DNA of 64,000 nucleotides from an uncultured Eubacteriales bacterium (GCA_902790015.1 CADAQF010000001.1:1-64000); one strand, 5' to 3'; shown: positions 43,073-52,147, counted from the stretch's first letter. Notes: generated by a model from the sequence alone, not told the origin. Numbers and translations: made by a program.

Positions 43073-43870
43073 TCATTTTTCCAGCAGCATCCGGTCGTTG
43101 TCCAGTTCCTTGTGGCGGCTCACGGAATACATGCGCATCAGGTCGTCCACGGAGGTCCTTTCCCGCTCGGTGCCGCTCATGTCGAACAGGATATCGCCCT
43201 CGTCCATCATGATGGTGCGGGTGCCGGTGGTCAGGGCCTGGGTGATATTGTGGGTGATCATCATCGTGGTCAGATGGTAGTTTTCCACGGTGCTGCGGGT
43301 GATCTCCATCACCTTTTCGGCGGTCGCCGGATCCAGCGCGGCGGTATGCTCGTCCAGCAGCAGAAGCTTCGGGGGAACGATCGTGCACATCAGCAGCGTC
43401 ACCGCCTGCCTCTGACCGCCCGAAAGCAGGCCCACCTTGGTCTTCATCCTGTTTTCAAGGCCCATGTTGAATTCCGCCAGGCGGTCGCGGAATAGTCCCA
43501 GTTCCTTTTTGCCCGGCGCGATGGAGAGGGCCCGCGCCGTCGAGCGGGAATGGGCCAGCGACAGGTTTTCCTCGATGGTCATGTTCGGTGCGGTGCCCTT
43601 CATGGGGTCCTGAAAGACCCGTCCTATCATCGACGCCCGCTTATGCTCGGGCATATAGGTGATGTCCTGCCCGTCCAGAAAAATGCGCCCGGCGTTCAAA
43701 AGGAAGGTGCCGCAGACGGCGTTGAACAGGGTGGTCTTGCCCGCCCCGTTGGAGCCGATCACGGTCACGAATTCCCCGTCCTGCAGGGACAGATTAAGGT
43801 GATTGAGCGCCGTGTGCTCCACCGGCGTGCCCTTTTCGAACACCTTCACCGCGTTCCTGATCTCAAGCAT
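43073..43870 (-). CDS. ABC importer 2, ATPase (TrpZ/COG1101 type)
   Basis: A 265-aa ATPase with GSNGAGKTT (Walker A), LSGGQRQAV (signature) and LLLLDEHTAALDP (Walker B). It is a paralogue of the ATPase at 39776. The start at 43870 (MLEIRNAV) follows AGGGAGG and overlaps the permease gene by 8 nt. A longer upstream reading is rejected. Confidence 0.9.
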   Translation of the reverse strand: MLEIRNAVKVFEKGTPVEHTALNHLNLSLQDGEFVTVIGSNGAGKTTLFNAVCGTFLLNAGRIFLDGQDITYMPEHKRASMIGRVFQDPMKGTAPNMTIEENLSLAHSRSTARALSIAPGKKELGLFRDRLAEFNMGLENRMKTKVGLLSGGQRQAVTLLMCTIVPPKLLLLDEHTAALDPATAEKVMEITRSTVENYHLTTMMITHNITQALTTGTRTIMMDEGDILFDMSGTERERTSVDDLMRMYSVSRHKELDNDRMLLEK

Positions 43871-44756
43871 CCTGCCCGCCTCCCTTTCTGAGCCGCGCCG
43901 TTTCCACATGTTCCCTGAGCGCGGGCAGCGCCAGCGCCAGCGCCACGATGACCGCGGAAACCAGCCTGAGCATATGGGCCGGCAGGGGGCTGTAGCGGGT
44001 GGCCAGGGCGATGATATAGCGGTAGATCAGCGAGCCCGCGACAGATGAGATGAAGCCCAGCGTCACGCTGCGCCGGCCGAACAGCGCCTCGCCTATGATC
44101 ACGGACGCAAGCCCCACCACCAGGATCCCGGTGCTGGACGAAATATCCGCGTAGCCCTGGTACTGGGCCACCAGCGCGCCGGACAGGGCGATCAGCCCGT
44201 TGGACACGCAGAAGGCGATCACCTTGCAAAAGCCGGTGTGGATGGAGGAGGCGCGGACCATGTCCTCGTTGTCTCCCACGGCGCGGATGCACATACCGAT
44301 GTGGGTATGGAAAAACCAGATCACCGCCGCCAGCGCGGCCAGGGCGAACACGACGGGCAGCACGGTCTTTGCGTCGTTTTTGCTCAGGAAGGGCACCATT
44401 TTAAAAACCGTATTTGCCCGCACCAGCGTCAGGTTGGGCGAACCGCCCAGCACCGACAGGTTGACCGAATACAGCCCGCTCATCGTGATGATGCCGGACA
44501 GGATCGGGTGGATCTTCCACCGGGTCTGCAAAAACCCGGTCACCGCGCCGGCGGCAGCCCCGGCCAGCATCGCCGCGGGCAGCGCCAGAAGCGGATGCCC
44601 CAGCGACGTCACCGCCGCCGAGACGGACAGCCCGAAGGCAAAGCTCCCCTCCGTCGTCAGGTCCGGCACGGCGAGGATGCGAAAGGAAATATAGATGCCC
44701 AGGGCCAGCACCCCGTACAGAAAACCCAGCTGCAGGGAATCGATCAGAAGCTTCAT
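43863..44756 (-). CDS. ABC importer 2, permease (TrpY/COG4120 type)
   Basis: A 297-aa permease with 8-9 helices and the family start GIYISFRILAVPDLTTEGSFAFG, plus the coupling loop HIGMCIRAVGDNEDMVRASSI. Paralogue of the permease at 40563, with which it shares the order and overlaps of the operon. Confidence 0.9.
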   Translation of the reverse strand: MKLLIDSLQLGFLYGVLALGIYISFRILAVPDLTTEGSFAFGLSVSAAVTSLGHPLLALPAAMLAGAAAGAVTGFLQTRWKIHPILSGIITMSGLYSVNLSVLGGSPNLTLVRANTVFKMVPFLSKNDAKTVLPVVFALAALAAVIWFFHTHIGMCIRAVGDNEDMVRASSIHTGFCKVIAFCVSNGLIALSGALVAQYQGYADISSSTGILVVGLASVIIGEALFGRRSVTLGFISSVAGSLIYRYIIALATRYSPLPAHMLRLVSAVIVALALALPALREHVETARLRKGGGQDA

Positions 44757-44865
44757 CGTTCAGCCTTTCTTGGCGCACAACGGGACGCGCCGCCGTCCCT
44801 TCCTTGCCCGTAGATACGGAAGGAAGGGACGGGCGGCGGTCAAAACCGGTTCACAGGACGGATGA

Positions 44866-45840
44866 TTATTTGAGATACTGCACCTCGCCCAGGGCCAGCA
44901 CGCTTTCAGGCAGCGTCAGCCCCAGGGCGTTCAGCGTGTCCTCGTTGACGGACACGATGTTCGCCGGCACGACCTCGCAGGGGATATCGGCGATGTTCTC
45001 ACCGGCCAGCACCCTGGCGGCGATGGCGGCGGTCTGCCGGCCGATGGCCACGTCGCTCATGGCCAGCGTCGCCAGGCACCCGGACTTCACCGTGGTCGCC
45101 GAGCAGCAGTAGGTGGGGATCTTCGCTTCCGCGCACAGTTCCGCCAGGATATCCACGGCGGCCTGCACGACGGAGTCGTTGGCCACAAACACGCAGTCCA
45201 CGCCCTTGTCGATCAGCACCTGGGTAGCCGTCTGCACCTCGCCGGAGTTGGCCACCGTCACCTCTTCATAGGCGACGCCCGTTTCGTCCAGGTAGGCCTT
45301 GGCGCTGGTCATGGCGTTCACCGCGTTCACCTCGCTGGTGCAGTAGACCAGGCCCACCTTTTTGACGTCCGGCGTGATCATGAAGCCCATTGCCAGGATG
45401 TCGCCGGAGGGGATGGCGTTGGAGGTGCCGGTGGCGTTCAAATCCGGCGTATCCAGCGTGCTCATGACGCCGGCGGCCACGGGGGCGGCCACGGAGCAGA
45501 ACACGTTGGGCGTCTCAGATTCCAGGGCCACAAAGGCCTGCGTGGCCGGGGTGGCGATGGTCATCACCAGGTCGTAGCTGCCGTCGTCCATGCCCTGGCA
45601 GATGGTCGCCAGGTTGGTCGCGTCGCCCTGGGCGTTCTTATAGTCGATCACCAGATTGGTTCCTTCCGCGTAGCCCAGGTCCGCCAGGCCTTCGATGAAG
45701 CCCTGCTTCATATCCAGGAAAGCGCCGTTTTCGATCATCAGCACGATGCCGATCTTGTGGGTTTTGCCGTCGTCCGCCGCCGCGCACAGGCAGCTCAGAC
45801 AAAGGATCGCTGCGACCAGGACCGTCATTAGCTTTTTCAT
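44866..45840 (-). CDS. ABC importer 2, substrate-binding protein (TrpX/COG2984 type)
   Basis: A 324-aa exported binding protein (signal about 1-23). Mature start KTHKIGIVLMIENGAFLDMKQGF; GYAEGTNLVIDYKNAQGDATNL and GLVYCTSEVNAVNAM are COG2984 features. It is clearly diverged from the binding protein of importer 1, especially in the ligand-contact strands, which hints at a different ligand. The start at 45840 follows AGGAGG; a 30-residue longer frame is rejected. Confidence 0.9.
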   Translation of the reverse strand: MKKLMTVLVAAILCLSCLCAAADDGKTHKIGIVLMIENGAFLDMKQGFIEGLADLGYAEGTNLVIDYKNAQGDATNLATICQGMDDGSYDLVMTIATPATQAFVALESETPNVFCSVAAPVAAGVMSTLDTPDLNATGTSNAIPSGDILAMGFMITPDVKKVGLVYCTSEVNAVNAMTSAKAYLDETGVAYEEVTVANSGEVQTATQVLIDKGVDCVFVANDSVVQAAVDILAELCAEAKIPTYCCSATTVKSGCLATLAMSDVAIGRQTAAIAARVLAGENIADIPCEVVPANIVSVNEDTLNALGLTLPESVLALGEVQYLK

Positions 45841-45926
45841 GGGGGTACCTCCTGATTTTTGTTTTTTCATGTATGTTTCGCCCGTCCCGATGCCGGGGCG
45901 GGGGGAAACGCTTCTGCCGTCAGGCG

Positions 45927-46217
45927 TCATTCACAGTCAAACGAGGCGATGGCCTCGACGAAAGGGTTATACCTTTGCCCTATACTTTTGTGCAGCGGAT
46001 GGGAAAGGTAGCGGGGCAGGGACTCTGGTCCCTTCAGGGTCATTTCGATCATGACGGTCATGTTCTGCGGCCTTTCCACGGTGTTTTTGCGGACGGCCAC
46101 AGAAAGGATATCGTCCGGCAGGGCTTCCTTGAGCTTTTCAAAAGTCTCCCTGTAGTCCCGTTCCGCCGCCTCGTCAAAAACGCCTTCCTTCAGGCGCATC
46201 AGCACGTAATGCTTCAT
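45927..46217 (-). CDS. Dabb-family (stress-responsive alpha/beta barrel) protein
   Basis: A 96-aa ferredoxin-like fold protein: MKHYVLMRLKEGVFDEAAERDY at the start, NMTVMIEMTLKGPESLPRYLSHPLHKSIGQ in the middle, typical of Dabb dimeric barrels (VMIEMTL...YLSHPLHKS). It starts 7 nt after GGAGG. It is the first gene of the second T-box operon, so its level would follow the same uncharged tRNA as the importer. Why a Dabb protein is co-regulated is unknown. Confidence 0.85.
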   Translation of the reverse strand: MKHYVLMRLKEGVFDEAAERDYRETFEKLKEALPDDILSVAVRKNTVERPQNMTVMIEMTLKGPESLPRYLSHPLHKSIGQRYNPFVEAIASFDCE

Positions 46218-46242
46218 TTGGTCCGGACCTCCTTTATGCATC

Positions 46243-46535
46243 AAAAAAGTCCTGTCCTTTTTCAAAGGACAGGGCCTGAAATACGGCCTTGCGGTACCAC
46301 CTTTGTTGACGCCGGTTTAATGCGGCGTCCGCCTCGCCGGGGATGCCATCACACCCCCCGCCCTTAACGCGGGCATACGGTCCGGATACTGGGCCTGCGC
46401 CGTTCCCCTTTCCCTTTGTGGTCCATTTGCCGGGCCGCTTTTCTGCCGGACTTCCAGCAGGGCCTGCACCCTGTCCGGCTCTCTGTGAGCGCGTTTCCCG
46501 GTTTGATCTCCACTTCACAGGTTTCATGTGAAACT
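46243..46535 (-). ncRNA. T-box riboswitch of the Dabb-importer 2 operon
   Basis: Minus-strand leader with stem I CACAGAGAGCCGG, T-box core GGTGGTACCGC (46301-46291), and terminator CCTGTCCTTT / AAAGGACAGG (46273-46251) followed by ACTTTTTT. Folding GTGG/CCAC below and CCGGG/CCCGG above gives a specifier loop AGATCAAA / CAAATGGA, so the codon is UGG (46425-46423) or AUG (46426-46424). The core base U pairs with A73, which favours AUG (Met) over UGG (Trp, G73). Confidence 0.9.
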
Positions 46536-46541
46536 GGATTC

Positions 46542-46570
46542 ATGATAGCCCGTTTTGCTCTCTTCGTCAA
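46542..46570 (-). promoter_or_regulatory. promoter of the Dabb-importer 2 operon
   Basis: Minus strand -35 TTGACG (46570-46565), 17-nt spacer, -10 TATCAT (46547-46542), just before the T-box stem I. Confidence 0.75.
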
Positions 46571-46643
46571 GGGGAGGGGCTGTTTTTTGAGTGTTTTTAT
46601 GCGCAGTGCGCCCGCCGTCAGGTCCTGCCGGCGGCCCCTCTTC

Positions 46644-46976
46644 TCAGCGGACAAAGTCCTCCCGCATGGGGGTGAAAACGTCCAGCAGCATGCCCTTTTC
46701 AAGGCATTGAGTGCCGTGCGTGAGCCCGCCGGGGACGACGATGGAATCCCCCTCAAGCAGCAGGGTATCCTCTCCGTCCACGGTGTAGCGGAACTTGCCG
46801 CTCAGCACATAGCTCATCTGCGTATGCGGATGGGTGTGCAGTGCGCCCACGGCGCCCGTTTCAAAGCCCACCTCCACGGCCATCAGCTGGTCGTTATAGG
46901 CCAGCACCCGCCGGGTGGAGCCGCCGCCCAGGTCCTGAAGCAGCTTTTCGTCATGTCTTGCCACGATGCCTTTCAC
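46644..46976 (-). CDS. cupin-domain protein (KdgF-like)
   Basis: A 110-aa single cupin barrel: HTHPHTQMSYVLSGKFRYTVDGE and PGGLTHGTQCLEKGMLLDVFTP carry the metal-binding histidines. The GTG start follows AGAAAGGA. Small cupins of this shape next to TRAP transporters are often linked to unsaturated uronic-acid breakdown (KdgF), but no uronate enzyme is seen here, so the substrate stays open. It is the last gene of the TRAP operon. Confidence 0.8.
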   Translation of the reverse strand: MKGIVARHDEKLLQDLGGGSTRRVLAYNDQLMAVEVGFETGAVGALHTHPHTQMSYVLSGKFRYTVDGEDTLLLEGDSIVVPGGLTHGTQCLEKGMLLDVFTPMREDFVR

Positions 46977-47040
46977 AAAGGATCATCCTTTCTTAAAACG
47001 GGTACGCCGCCTGGGCGTACCCGCTGATTTTAACAGTGAA

Positions 47041-48354
47041 TCACGGATTATACCGCGTACCCGAAGAGGCCAGGCCGGGCAGCCACAGGCTGATCTGCGG
47101 GATGAAGGTGATCAGCAGCAGCGCCACCAGCATGCACGCATAGAAGGGCAGCGTCGCCTTGACGACCTTTTCCATGGGCCTTTTGGCCACGGCGGAGCCG
47201 ATGAACAGCACCGCGCCGACCGGCGGCGTCAGAAGGCCGATGCCGCAGTTGAGCACCACCATGATGCCGAACTGGATGGGGCTGATGCCGATGGAGGTAG
47301 CAACGGGCAGCAGGATGGGCGTGGCGATCAGGATGATCGGGGCCATGTCCATGATCATGCCCAGCACCAGGAGGATCAGGTTCAGCAAAAGGGCGATTAC
47401 AATGGGGTTGGAGGTGACGGAAGTGATCAGATTGGCCGCCTTGGCGGGCACGTGCAAAAGCGTCAGGCAGTTGCCGAAGGCCGCGGAAAAGGCGATCAGA
47501 ATCAGTACGATGGACAGCGTTTCCACACAGCCCTCCAGCGATTTCCACACGCCCTTCCAGTTGAGGCCCTTGTAGATGAAGACGCTCACAAACAGCGAGT
47601 ACACGACCGCGATAGCTGCGGACTCGGTGGCCGTGAACACGCCGACGACCACGCCGACCACCACGATCAGCACCGCCAGCAGCGCCCAGATGGACTTGAT
47701 CAGCTGCCTGCCGAAGTTTTTCAGCGAAAAGCGCTCGCCCTTGGGATAATTGCGCCTGACGGAAATGATATAGGAGCCCACCATCAGGGACAGGGCCAGG
47801 ATGGCGCCGGGAATATAGCCGGCCATGAACAGCGCGCCAACGGAGATACCGCCTGCCGTCGTCGCGTAAATGACCATGTTATGGCTGGGCGGCACCAGCA
47901 GACCCTCGCAGGAGGAGGTAATGGTGACGGCGGTGGAAAAGTCCGCGTCGTAGCCCTGATCCACCATCATGGGAATCAGGATGGAGCCCAGGGACGCCGT
48001 ATCTGCGGAGGCGGAGCCGGAGATGCCGCCGAAGAAGTAGGACGCGACGATATTGACCATCGCCAGGCCGCCGCGCATCCAGCCCACCAGGGAGTTGGCC
48101 AGCGCGATCAGCTTATCGGAAATACCGCCCGTCCCCATCAAAACGCCCATGGTTATGAAGAAAGGAACGGCCATCAGCGAGAAGGACCACACGCCCTTCA
48201 CCATTTGCTGGCTGATGGTCTGGAGCGCCTGCCCCATGGACATCATGCACAGCACCGTGGAAATGCCCACCGCGTAGGCTATCGGGAAGCGAAGCAGGAT
48301 CATGATCAGGAAGCTGCCCAGCAGGATCAGAGTGGATAAGGTTTCAGCATCCAT
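47041..48354 (-). CDS. TRAP transporter large permease (DctM type)
   Basis: A 437-aa protein with about 12 helices, the main channel of a sodium-driven TRAP carrier. Marks: MSMGQALQTISQQMVKGVWSFSLMAVPFF, AVTITSSCEGLLVPPSHNMVIYATTAGG, and GMIMDMAPIILIATPILLP. It follows dctQ by 3 nt. The substrate cannot be told from the membrane part. Confidence 0.95.
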   Translation of the reverse strand: MDAETLSTLILLGSFLIMILLRFPIAYAVGISTVLCMMSMGQALQTISQQMVKGVWSFSLMAVPFFITMGVLMGTGGISDKLIALANSLVGWMRGGLAMVNIVASYFFGGISGSASADTASLGSILIPMMVDQGYDADFSTAVTITSSCEGLLVPPSHNMVIYATTAGGISVGALFMAGYIPGAILALSLMVGSYIISVRRNYPKGERFSLKNFGRQLIKSIWALLAVLIVVVGVVVGVFTATESAAIAVVYSLFVSVFIYKGLNWKGVWKSLEGCVETLSIVLILIAFSAAFGNCLTLLHVPAKAANLITSVTSNPIVIALLLNLILLVLGMIMDMAPIILIATPILLPVATSIGISPIQFGIMVVLNCGIGLLTPPVGAVLFIGSAVAKRPMEKVVKATLPFYACMLVALLLITFIPQISLWLPGLASSGTRYNP

Positions 48355-48357
48355 GCG

Positions 48358-48912
48358 TCAGGCCACCTCCTTTTTCTTGGCGTCCTTCACCCAGAAAGCC
48401 TCCAGGTGCCGGAAAATCTGTTCAAGTTCGAAAATAATCATGCTCACGCCCGCCACCGGCACCGGCAGATACTGCCAGAATTTGCTCAGCTTGGGCAAAG
48501 AGGCGTACTTGCCGCGCAGGCTTAAGGGAGAGTTGCAGAAGCGGATGCCGTATATTACCAGCACCACACCCAGCGCCAGCACAGCGATGTCCGCGATCAG
48601 GTCCAGCACTTTGATGACCTTGGGCGGCAGATAGTTGTCAAAAGCGGTCATGCGGATGTGCGCCCCGCGGCGGATGGCCAGGCTGGCGGACAGCACGGTC
48701 ATATAGACCATCAGCGTCAGCACGATCTCTTCGCTCCAGTGCGGGTCGGTAATGAAGGGAATGTAACGGCCCGCGACGGACCATACCGTGATGAATATAT
48801 CGCCGATCAAAAGGATGCGGCAGACGAACATCAGGATCTTGTAGGTCCAGTCGTACAGAGGCCTCAGTTTTTCCAGCGTGCGGAAAAAGGCGGGTGTGCT
48901 GTCTGTTTGCAA
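48358..48912 (-). CDS. TRAP transporter small permease (DctQ type)
   Basis: A 184-aa protein with four helices: RILLIGDIFITVWSVAGRYIP, the WSEEIVLTLMVYMTVLSASLAIRRGAHIRM core of the DctQ family, and a C-terminal pair. A TTG at 48912 is chosen as start because GGAAGGTGA lies just upstream; the GTG at 48936 has no ribosome site. Confidence 0.9.
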   Translation of the reverse strand: MQTDSTPAFFRTLEKLRPLYDWTYKILMFVCRILLIGDIFITVWSVAGRYIPFITDPHWSEEIVLTLMVYMTVLSASLAIRRGAHIRMTAFDNYLPPKVIKVLDLIADIAVLALGVVLVIYGIRFCNSPLSLRGKYASLPKLSKFWQYLPVPVAGVSMIIFELEQIFRHLEAFWVKDAKKKEVA

Positions 48913-49020
48913 AAAATCACCTTCCCGTGCCGGCACAGAAAGCCGGTCTCAATTGTTCAGGCAAAAAAGTGGGGGATGTGGGGGGGCCCACATCCCCTTT
49001 GCGGAATGCTTAAGGCAGTA

Positions 49021-50010
49021 TTACTTCATGCCCAGGATCTGCTCGTAGGCAGCGTCCTCGCCGTTGATGTTAGCGGTGACGACGTCCTTGACGGCCTCGA
49101 TCCAGGGAGTCTTGTCAGCCACTTCGATGATGGTGACGCCCTCGGCCTTCAGCGCTTCCAGGGTCTCGGCTTCCTTGGACTCGGACACTTCGCGGCAGAC
49201 CTGGGAGGCGTAAGCGGCGGCTTCCTCAATCCAGCCCTGCTGTTCGGCGGACAGCTTGTTCCAGGCGGTGTCGGTGATGATCAGCTGGATGGCGCCCAGG
49301 GTGTGGCCGTCCATCATGAAGTAAGGAGCGACCTCCTGGAAGGCGTTGGACTTGTAGTTGGCGGTCGGCTGCTCAGCGGCGTCGACAACACCGGTCTGCA
49401 GCGCGGAATACAGCTCGGTGAAGGGAACGGTGGTGGCGGAGGCGCCCAGACCGGTAACCAGACCGGTCATGACCGGGTCAGAGGAAACGCGGATCTTCAG
49501 GCCCTTCAGGGAGTTGATATCGGTCACGGCATTCTTGAAGAAGAAATGACGGAAGCCTTCTTCGCCGTAAGCCAGGCCGCGCAGGGGCAGACCGACGGTC
49601 TGGGGCTCGTTGAGGAATTCCTTGGCCAGATCGCTGGTAGCGAAATTCCAGAAATGATCGCGGTTTTCAAACACATAGGGCAGGGACAGCAAAGTCGCCT
49701 TGGTGCAGCCGTACTGGCTCAGCGCGAAAGCGGAGATACGGCACACGTCGGTCACGTTGCCGCCGCCCAGCAGGTTGTCCAGGATCTGATCTTCAGAGCC
49801 CAGCACGCCGCTGGCCTGAATGTCGATCAGCACGGAGCCGCCGGAGAGTTCTTCGACCTTGGCCTTGAAAGCCTTGGCCATTTCGCCCACGATGGTGCCC
49901 TCAACGGGGTTGACTTCCGCGTAGGTAAGCGTGATGGGGTCATCCGCCAGGGCGGCCGTGCAGCCGACCAGCAGAGCCAGGGACAGAACAAGCGCAAATA
50001 CCTTCTTCAT
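49021..50010 (-). CDS. TRAP transporter substrate-binding protein (DctP type)
   Basis: A 329-aa secreted binding protein (signal about 1-22; LVGCTA could be a lipobox). The DctP fold is seen in LKGLKIRVSSDPVMTGLVTGLGASATTVPFTELYSALQTGVVDAAEQPT, which holds the conserved Arg that pairs with the substrate carboxylate. Thus a carboxylate, such as a sugar acid or organic acid, is the likely ligand. First gene of the P-Q-M-cupin operon. Confidence 0.95.
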   Translation of the reverse strand: MKKVFALVLSLALLVGCTAALADDPITLTYAEVNPVEGTIVGEMAKAFKAKVEELSGGSVLIDIQASGVLGSEDQILDNLLGGGNVTDVCRISAFALSQYGCTKATLLSLPYVFENRDHFWNFATSDLAKEFLNEPQTVGLPLRGLAYGEEGFRHFFFKNAVTDINSLKGLKIRVSSDPVMTGLVTGLGASATTVPFTELYSALQTGVVDAAEQPTANYKSNAFQEVAPYFMMDGHTLGAIQLIITDTAWNKLSAEQQGWIEEAAAYASQVCREVSESKEAETLEALKAEGVTIIEVADKTPWIEAVKDVVTANINGEDAAYEQILGMK

Positions 50011-50063
50011 AAAGAAACCTCCTGTTATTTTTGGCGGGCTTCCGCCCGCATGGAACTGTCCTT

Positions 50064-50092
50064 AATTTACCATTATTTTCCCCTTTTGTCTA
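50064..50092 (-). promoter_or_regulatory. predicted promoter of the TRAP operon
   Basis: Minus strand -35 TAGACA (50092-50087), 17-nt spacer, -10 TAAATT (50069-50064). It lies about 55 nt before the binding-protein gene. Confidence 0.55.
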
Positions 50093-50232
50093 TACTTTTT
50101 GGAAAAAAACACCCTTTTCGTGGAAAAAACCTTCACGCATCCCGGGCGCAGACGGCAGCGCCTCCCGCCTCCTTCCGGCCGCCGCGGCCTTCCCGCCGGA
50201 CGTAAAATGAGGATCACGGCCGCGCTTCCCGA

Positions 50233-50261
50233 TTGTTTTTCCCTGAGGAAAATGATACAAT
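50233..50261 (+). promoter_or_regulatory. predicted promoter of the HAD gene series
   Basis: -35 TTGTTT (50233-50238), 17-nt spacer, -10 TACAAT (50256-50261), about 100 nt before the HAD gene. Apart from this and the TRAP promoter, 50011-50359 contains nothing recognisable. Confidence 0.55.
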
Positions 50262-50359
50262 GGTTCAGACGGGCCGCGCGTTGCCCAAAACGCGGCCGGA
50301 AAGCCATCCACGACCTAAATTATGTCAGACGCAGCGCTGAAATATTAAGGAGACGCGAC

Positions 50360-51055
50360 GTGATCAAAGCTGTTTTTCTGGATATCGACGATACGCTGCT
50401 GAGCTTTTCCGGCTTTGTCCGGCAGTGCATGAGCGAAGGCTTCAGGCATTTTCACCTGAAGCCCTTTGAAGAGGAGATGCTCCCTGTTTTCGAGCGGATC
50501 AATTCGGGCCTCTGGCAGCGGCTGGAACGCGGGGAGATCACCGCCGAACAGCTGTGGGAGGTGCGCTGGAGCGCGATCTTCAGGGAACTGGGCATCGATT
50601 TCAGCGGCCCCGTTTTTGAGGAATACTTCCGGGCGCAGCTTTTTGAAAGCGCCATCCCGGAGCCTGGGGCGATGGAGATCCTGAACTACCTGAAAAACAG
50701 GTATATCCTGTGCGCCGCCAGCAACGGCCCGCTTTTACAGCAGCTCAACCGGCTTGAAAAAGGCGGCCTGACCGGCTGTTTCCATCTGATCGCCGTCTCG
50801 TCCCAAATAGGGGCGCAAAAGCCAGATCCGGCCTTCTTTGATTATTGCTTTGACCGTCTCCGGGAAACCGCGCTGCCCACACTTGCGCCCGATGAAGCGA
50901 TCATGATCGGCGACTCCGTCACCTCCGATATCGCCGGCGGCCAGCGGTACGGGATGAAAACCTGCCTGTATCAGAAAAAGCCGCGGACGAAGCCCCTGGC
51001 GGTGCGGCCGGATTATACGATCGAAAAGCTGGAGGACATCACCAGGTTTCTGTAA
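50360..51055 (+). CDS. HAD-superfamily hydrolase (YjjG-like phosphatase)
   Basis: A 231-aa phosphatase. The nucleophile motif FLDIDDTLLSF opens the protein, a helical cap follows, then the second motif ASNGPLLQQL, Lys in GAQKPDPAFFDY, and the acidic motif MIGDSVTSDIAGGQRYGMKTC. This is the YjjG-type noncanonical nucleotide phosphatase pattern. The GTG start at 50360 follows AAGGAG; a longer frame from 50099 would cover the promoter and is rejected. Confidence 0.9.
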   Translation: MIKAVFLDIDDTLLSFSGFVRQCMSEGFRHFHLKPFEEEMLPVFERINSGLWQRLERGEITAEQLWEVRWSAIFRELGIDFSGPVFEEYFRAQLFESAIPEPGAMEILNYLKNRYILCAASNGPLLQQLNRLEKGGLTGCFHLIAVSSQIGAQKPDPAFFDYCFDRLRETALPTLAPDEAIMIGDSVTSDIAGGQRYGMKTCLYQKKPRTKPLAVRPDYTIEKLEDITRFL

Positions 51056-51082
51056 AATATGGAAAGGAGTGTCTCTGTCAAT

Positions 51083-52147
51083 ATGAAGAAGCTTCTTAAG
51101 ATCATCGGGGCCCTGCTGGGCGTCATCGTGCTGCTGGCGGCGCTGTTCATCGCGGTATTGACTGTCACGGAATACAAACCGGCCGACCGGGAGTCAGTCT
51201 CTGTGGAGCAGGGCTCCGGGCAGGCCCCCGCGCCCGGGCAGCCGCTGACCGTGCTCAGCTGGAACATAGGCTACGGCGCGCTGGGCGACAACGCGGATTT
51301 CTTTATGGACGGCGGCAAGATGGTGATGACGGCGGACAAAGCCCGGGTGGATAAAAACCTGCAGGGCATCCGGGAAAGGCTGGCACAGGAACAGGCGGAC
51401 CTGGTTTTCCTGCAGGAGGTGGATATCGATTCAGACCGCTCCTACCATACCAACGAGCGCCGGGCACTTTCAGAGGCCCTGCCCGGCAGCTCTTCTGCCT
51501 TCGCTTCCAATTATAAATCGCTCTTCGTACCCTATCCCCTGCCGCCCATCGGCCATGTGGATTCGGGGATACTGACCTTTTCCTCGTTCCCCGTTTCTGC
51601 GGCCGAGCGCGTGCAGCTGCCCTGCCCGTTTTCCTGGCCGGTGCGCCTGGGCCAGCTCAAGCGCTGCCTGCTGGTGACCCGCATTCCCGTGGAAGGCTCC
51701 GACAAGGAGCTGGTCGCCGTCAATTTCCATCTGGAGGCCTATGACGACGGCAGCGGCAAGAAGGCTCAGACAGACATGCTGGTCTCCTTCCTTAACGCCG
51801 AGGCCGAAAAGGGCAACTATGTGATCGCCGGAGGGGACTGCAACCAGGTGCTCTCCACCGCTGACGCCTCCTGGCAGACGACCCTGCCCGGCCTGTGGGC
51901 CCCGGGCCTGCTGGACGCCGAAGCCTTCGGCGAAAGCCTCACGCCCATGATGCCCGAAAACGCCCCCACCTGCCGGTCGCTGGACCGGCCTTTGGCCGGA
52001 GCCGACCCAAGCGCCTTCCAGTTTTACCTGATCGACGGCTTCATCGTCTCCTCCAACGTAAGGGCCGACGCGCTGGAAACGCTGGACGAGGGCTTCGTCT
52101 GCGCCGACCATAACCCGGTCAGGCTCAGGGTGACGCTGCTGCCATGA
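51083..52147 (+). CDS. endonuclease/exonuclease/phosphatase family protein, membrane-anchored
   Basis: A 354-aa protein: one N-terminal helix (about 3-30, KIIGALLGVIVLLAALFIAVL), then an EEP catalytic domain with SWNIGYGALG, FLQEVDIDSDRSY, VAVNFHLEA, GGDCNQVLS and ADHNPVRLR, the full metal-dependent active-site set. The active site should face outward. Substrates in this family range from nucleic acids to sphingomyelin and phosphoinositides. The start could also be the ATG at 51059. Confidence 0.87.
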   Translation: MKKLLKIIGALLGVIVLLAALFIAVLTVTEYKPADRESVSVEQGSGQAPAPGQPLTVLSWNIGYGALGDNADFFMDGGKMVMTADKARVDKNLQGIRERLAQEQADLVFLQEVDIDSDRSYHTNERRALSEALPGSSSAFASNYKSLFVPYPLPPIGHVDSGILTFSSFPVSAAERVQLPCPFSWPVRLGQLKRCLLVTRIPVEGSDKELVAVNFHLEAYDDGSGKKAQTDMLVSFLNAEAEKGNYVIAGGDCNQVLSTADASWQTTLPGLWAPGLLDAEAFGESLTPMMPENAPTCRSLDRPLAGADPSAFQFYLIDGFIVSSNVRADALETLDEGFVCADHNPVRLRVTLLP

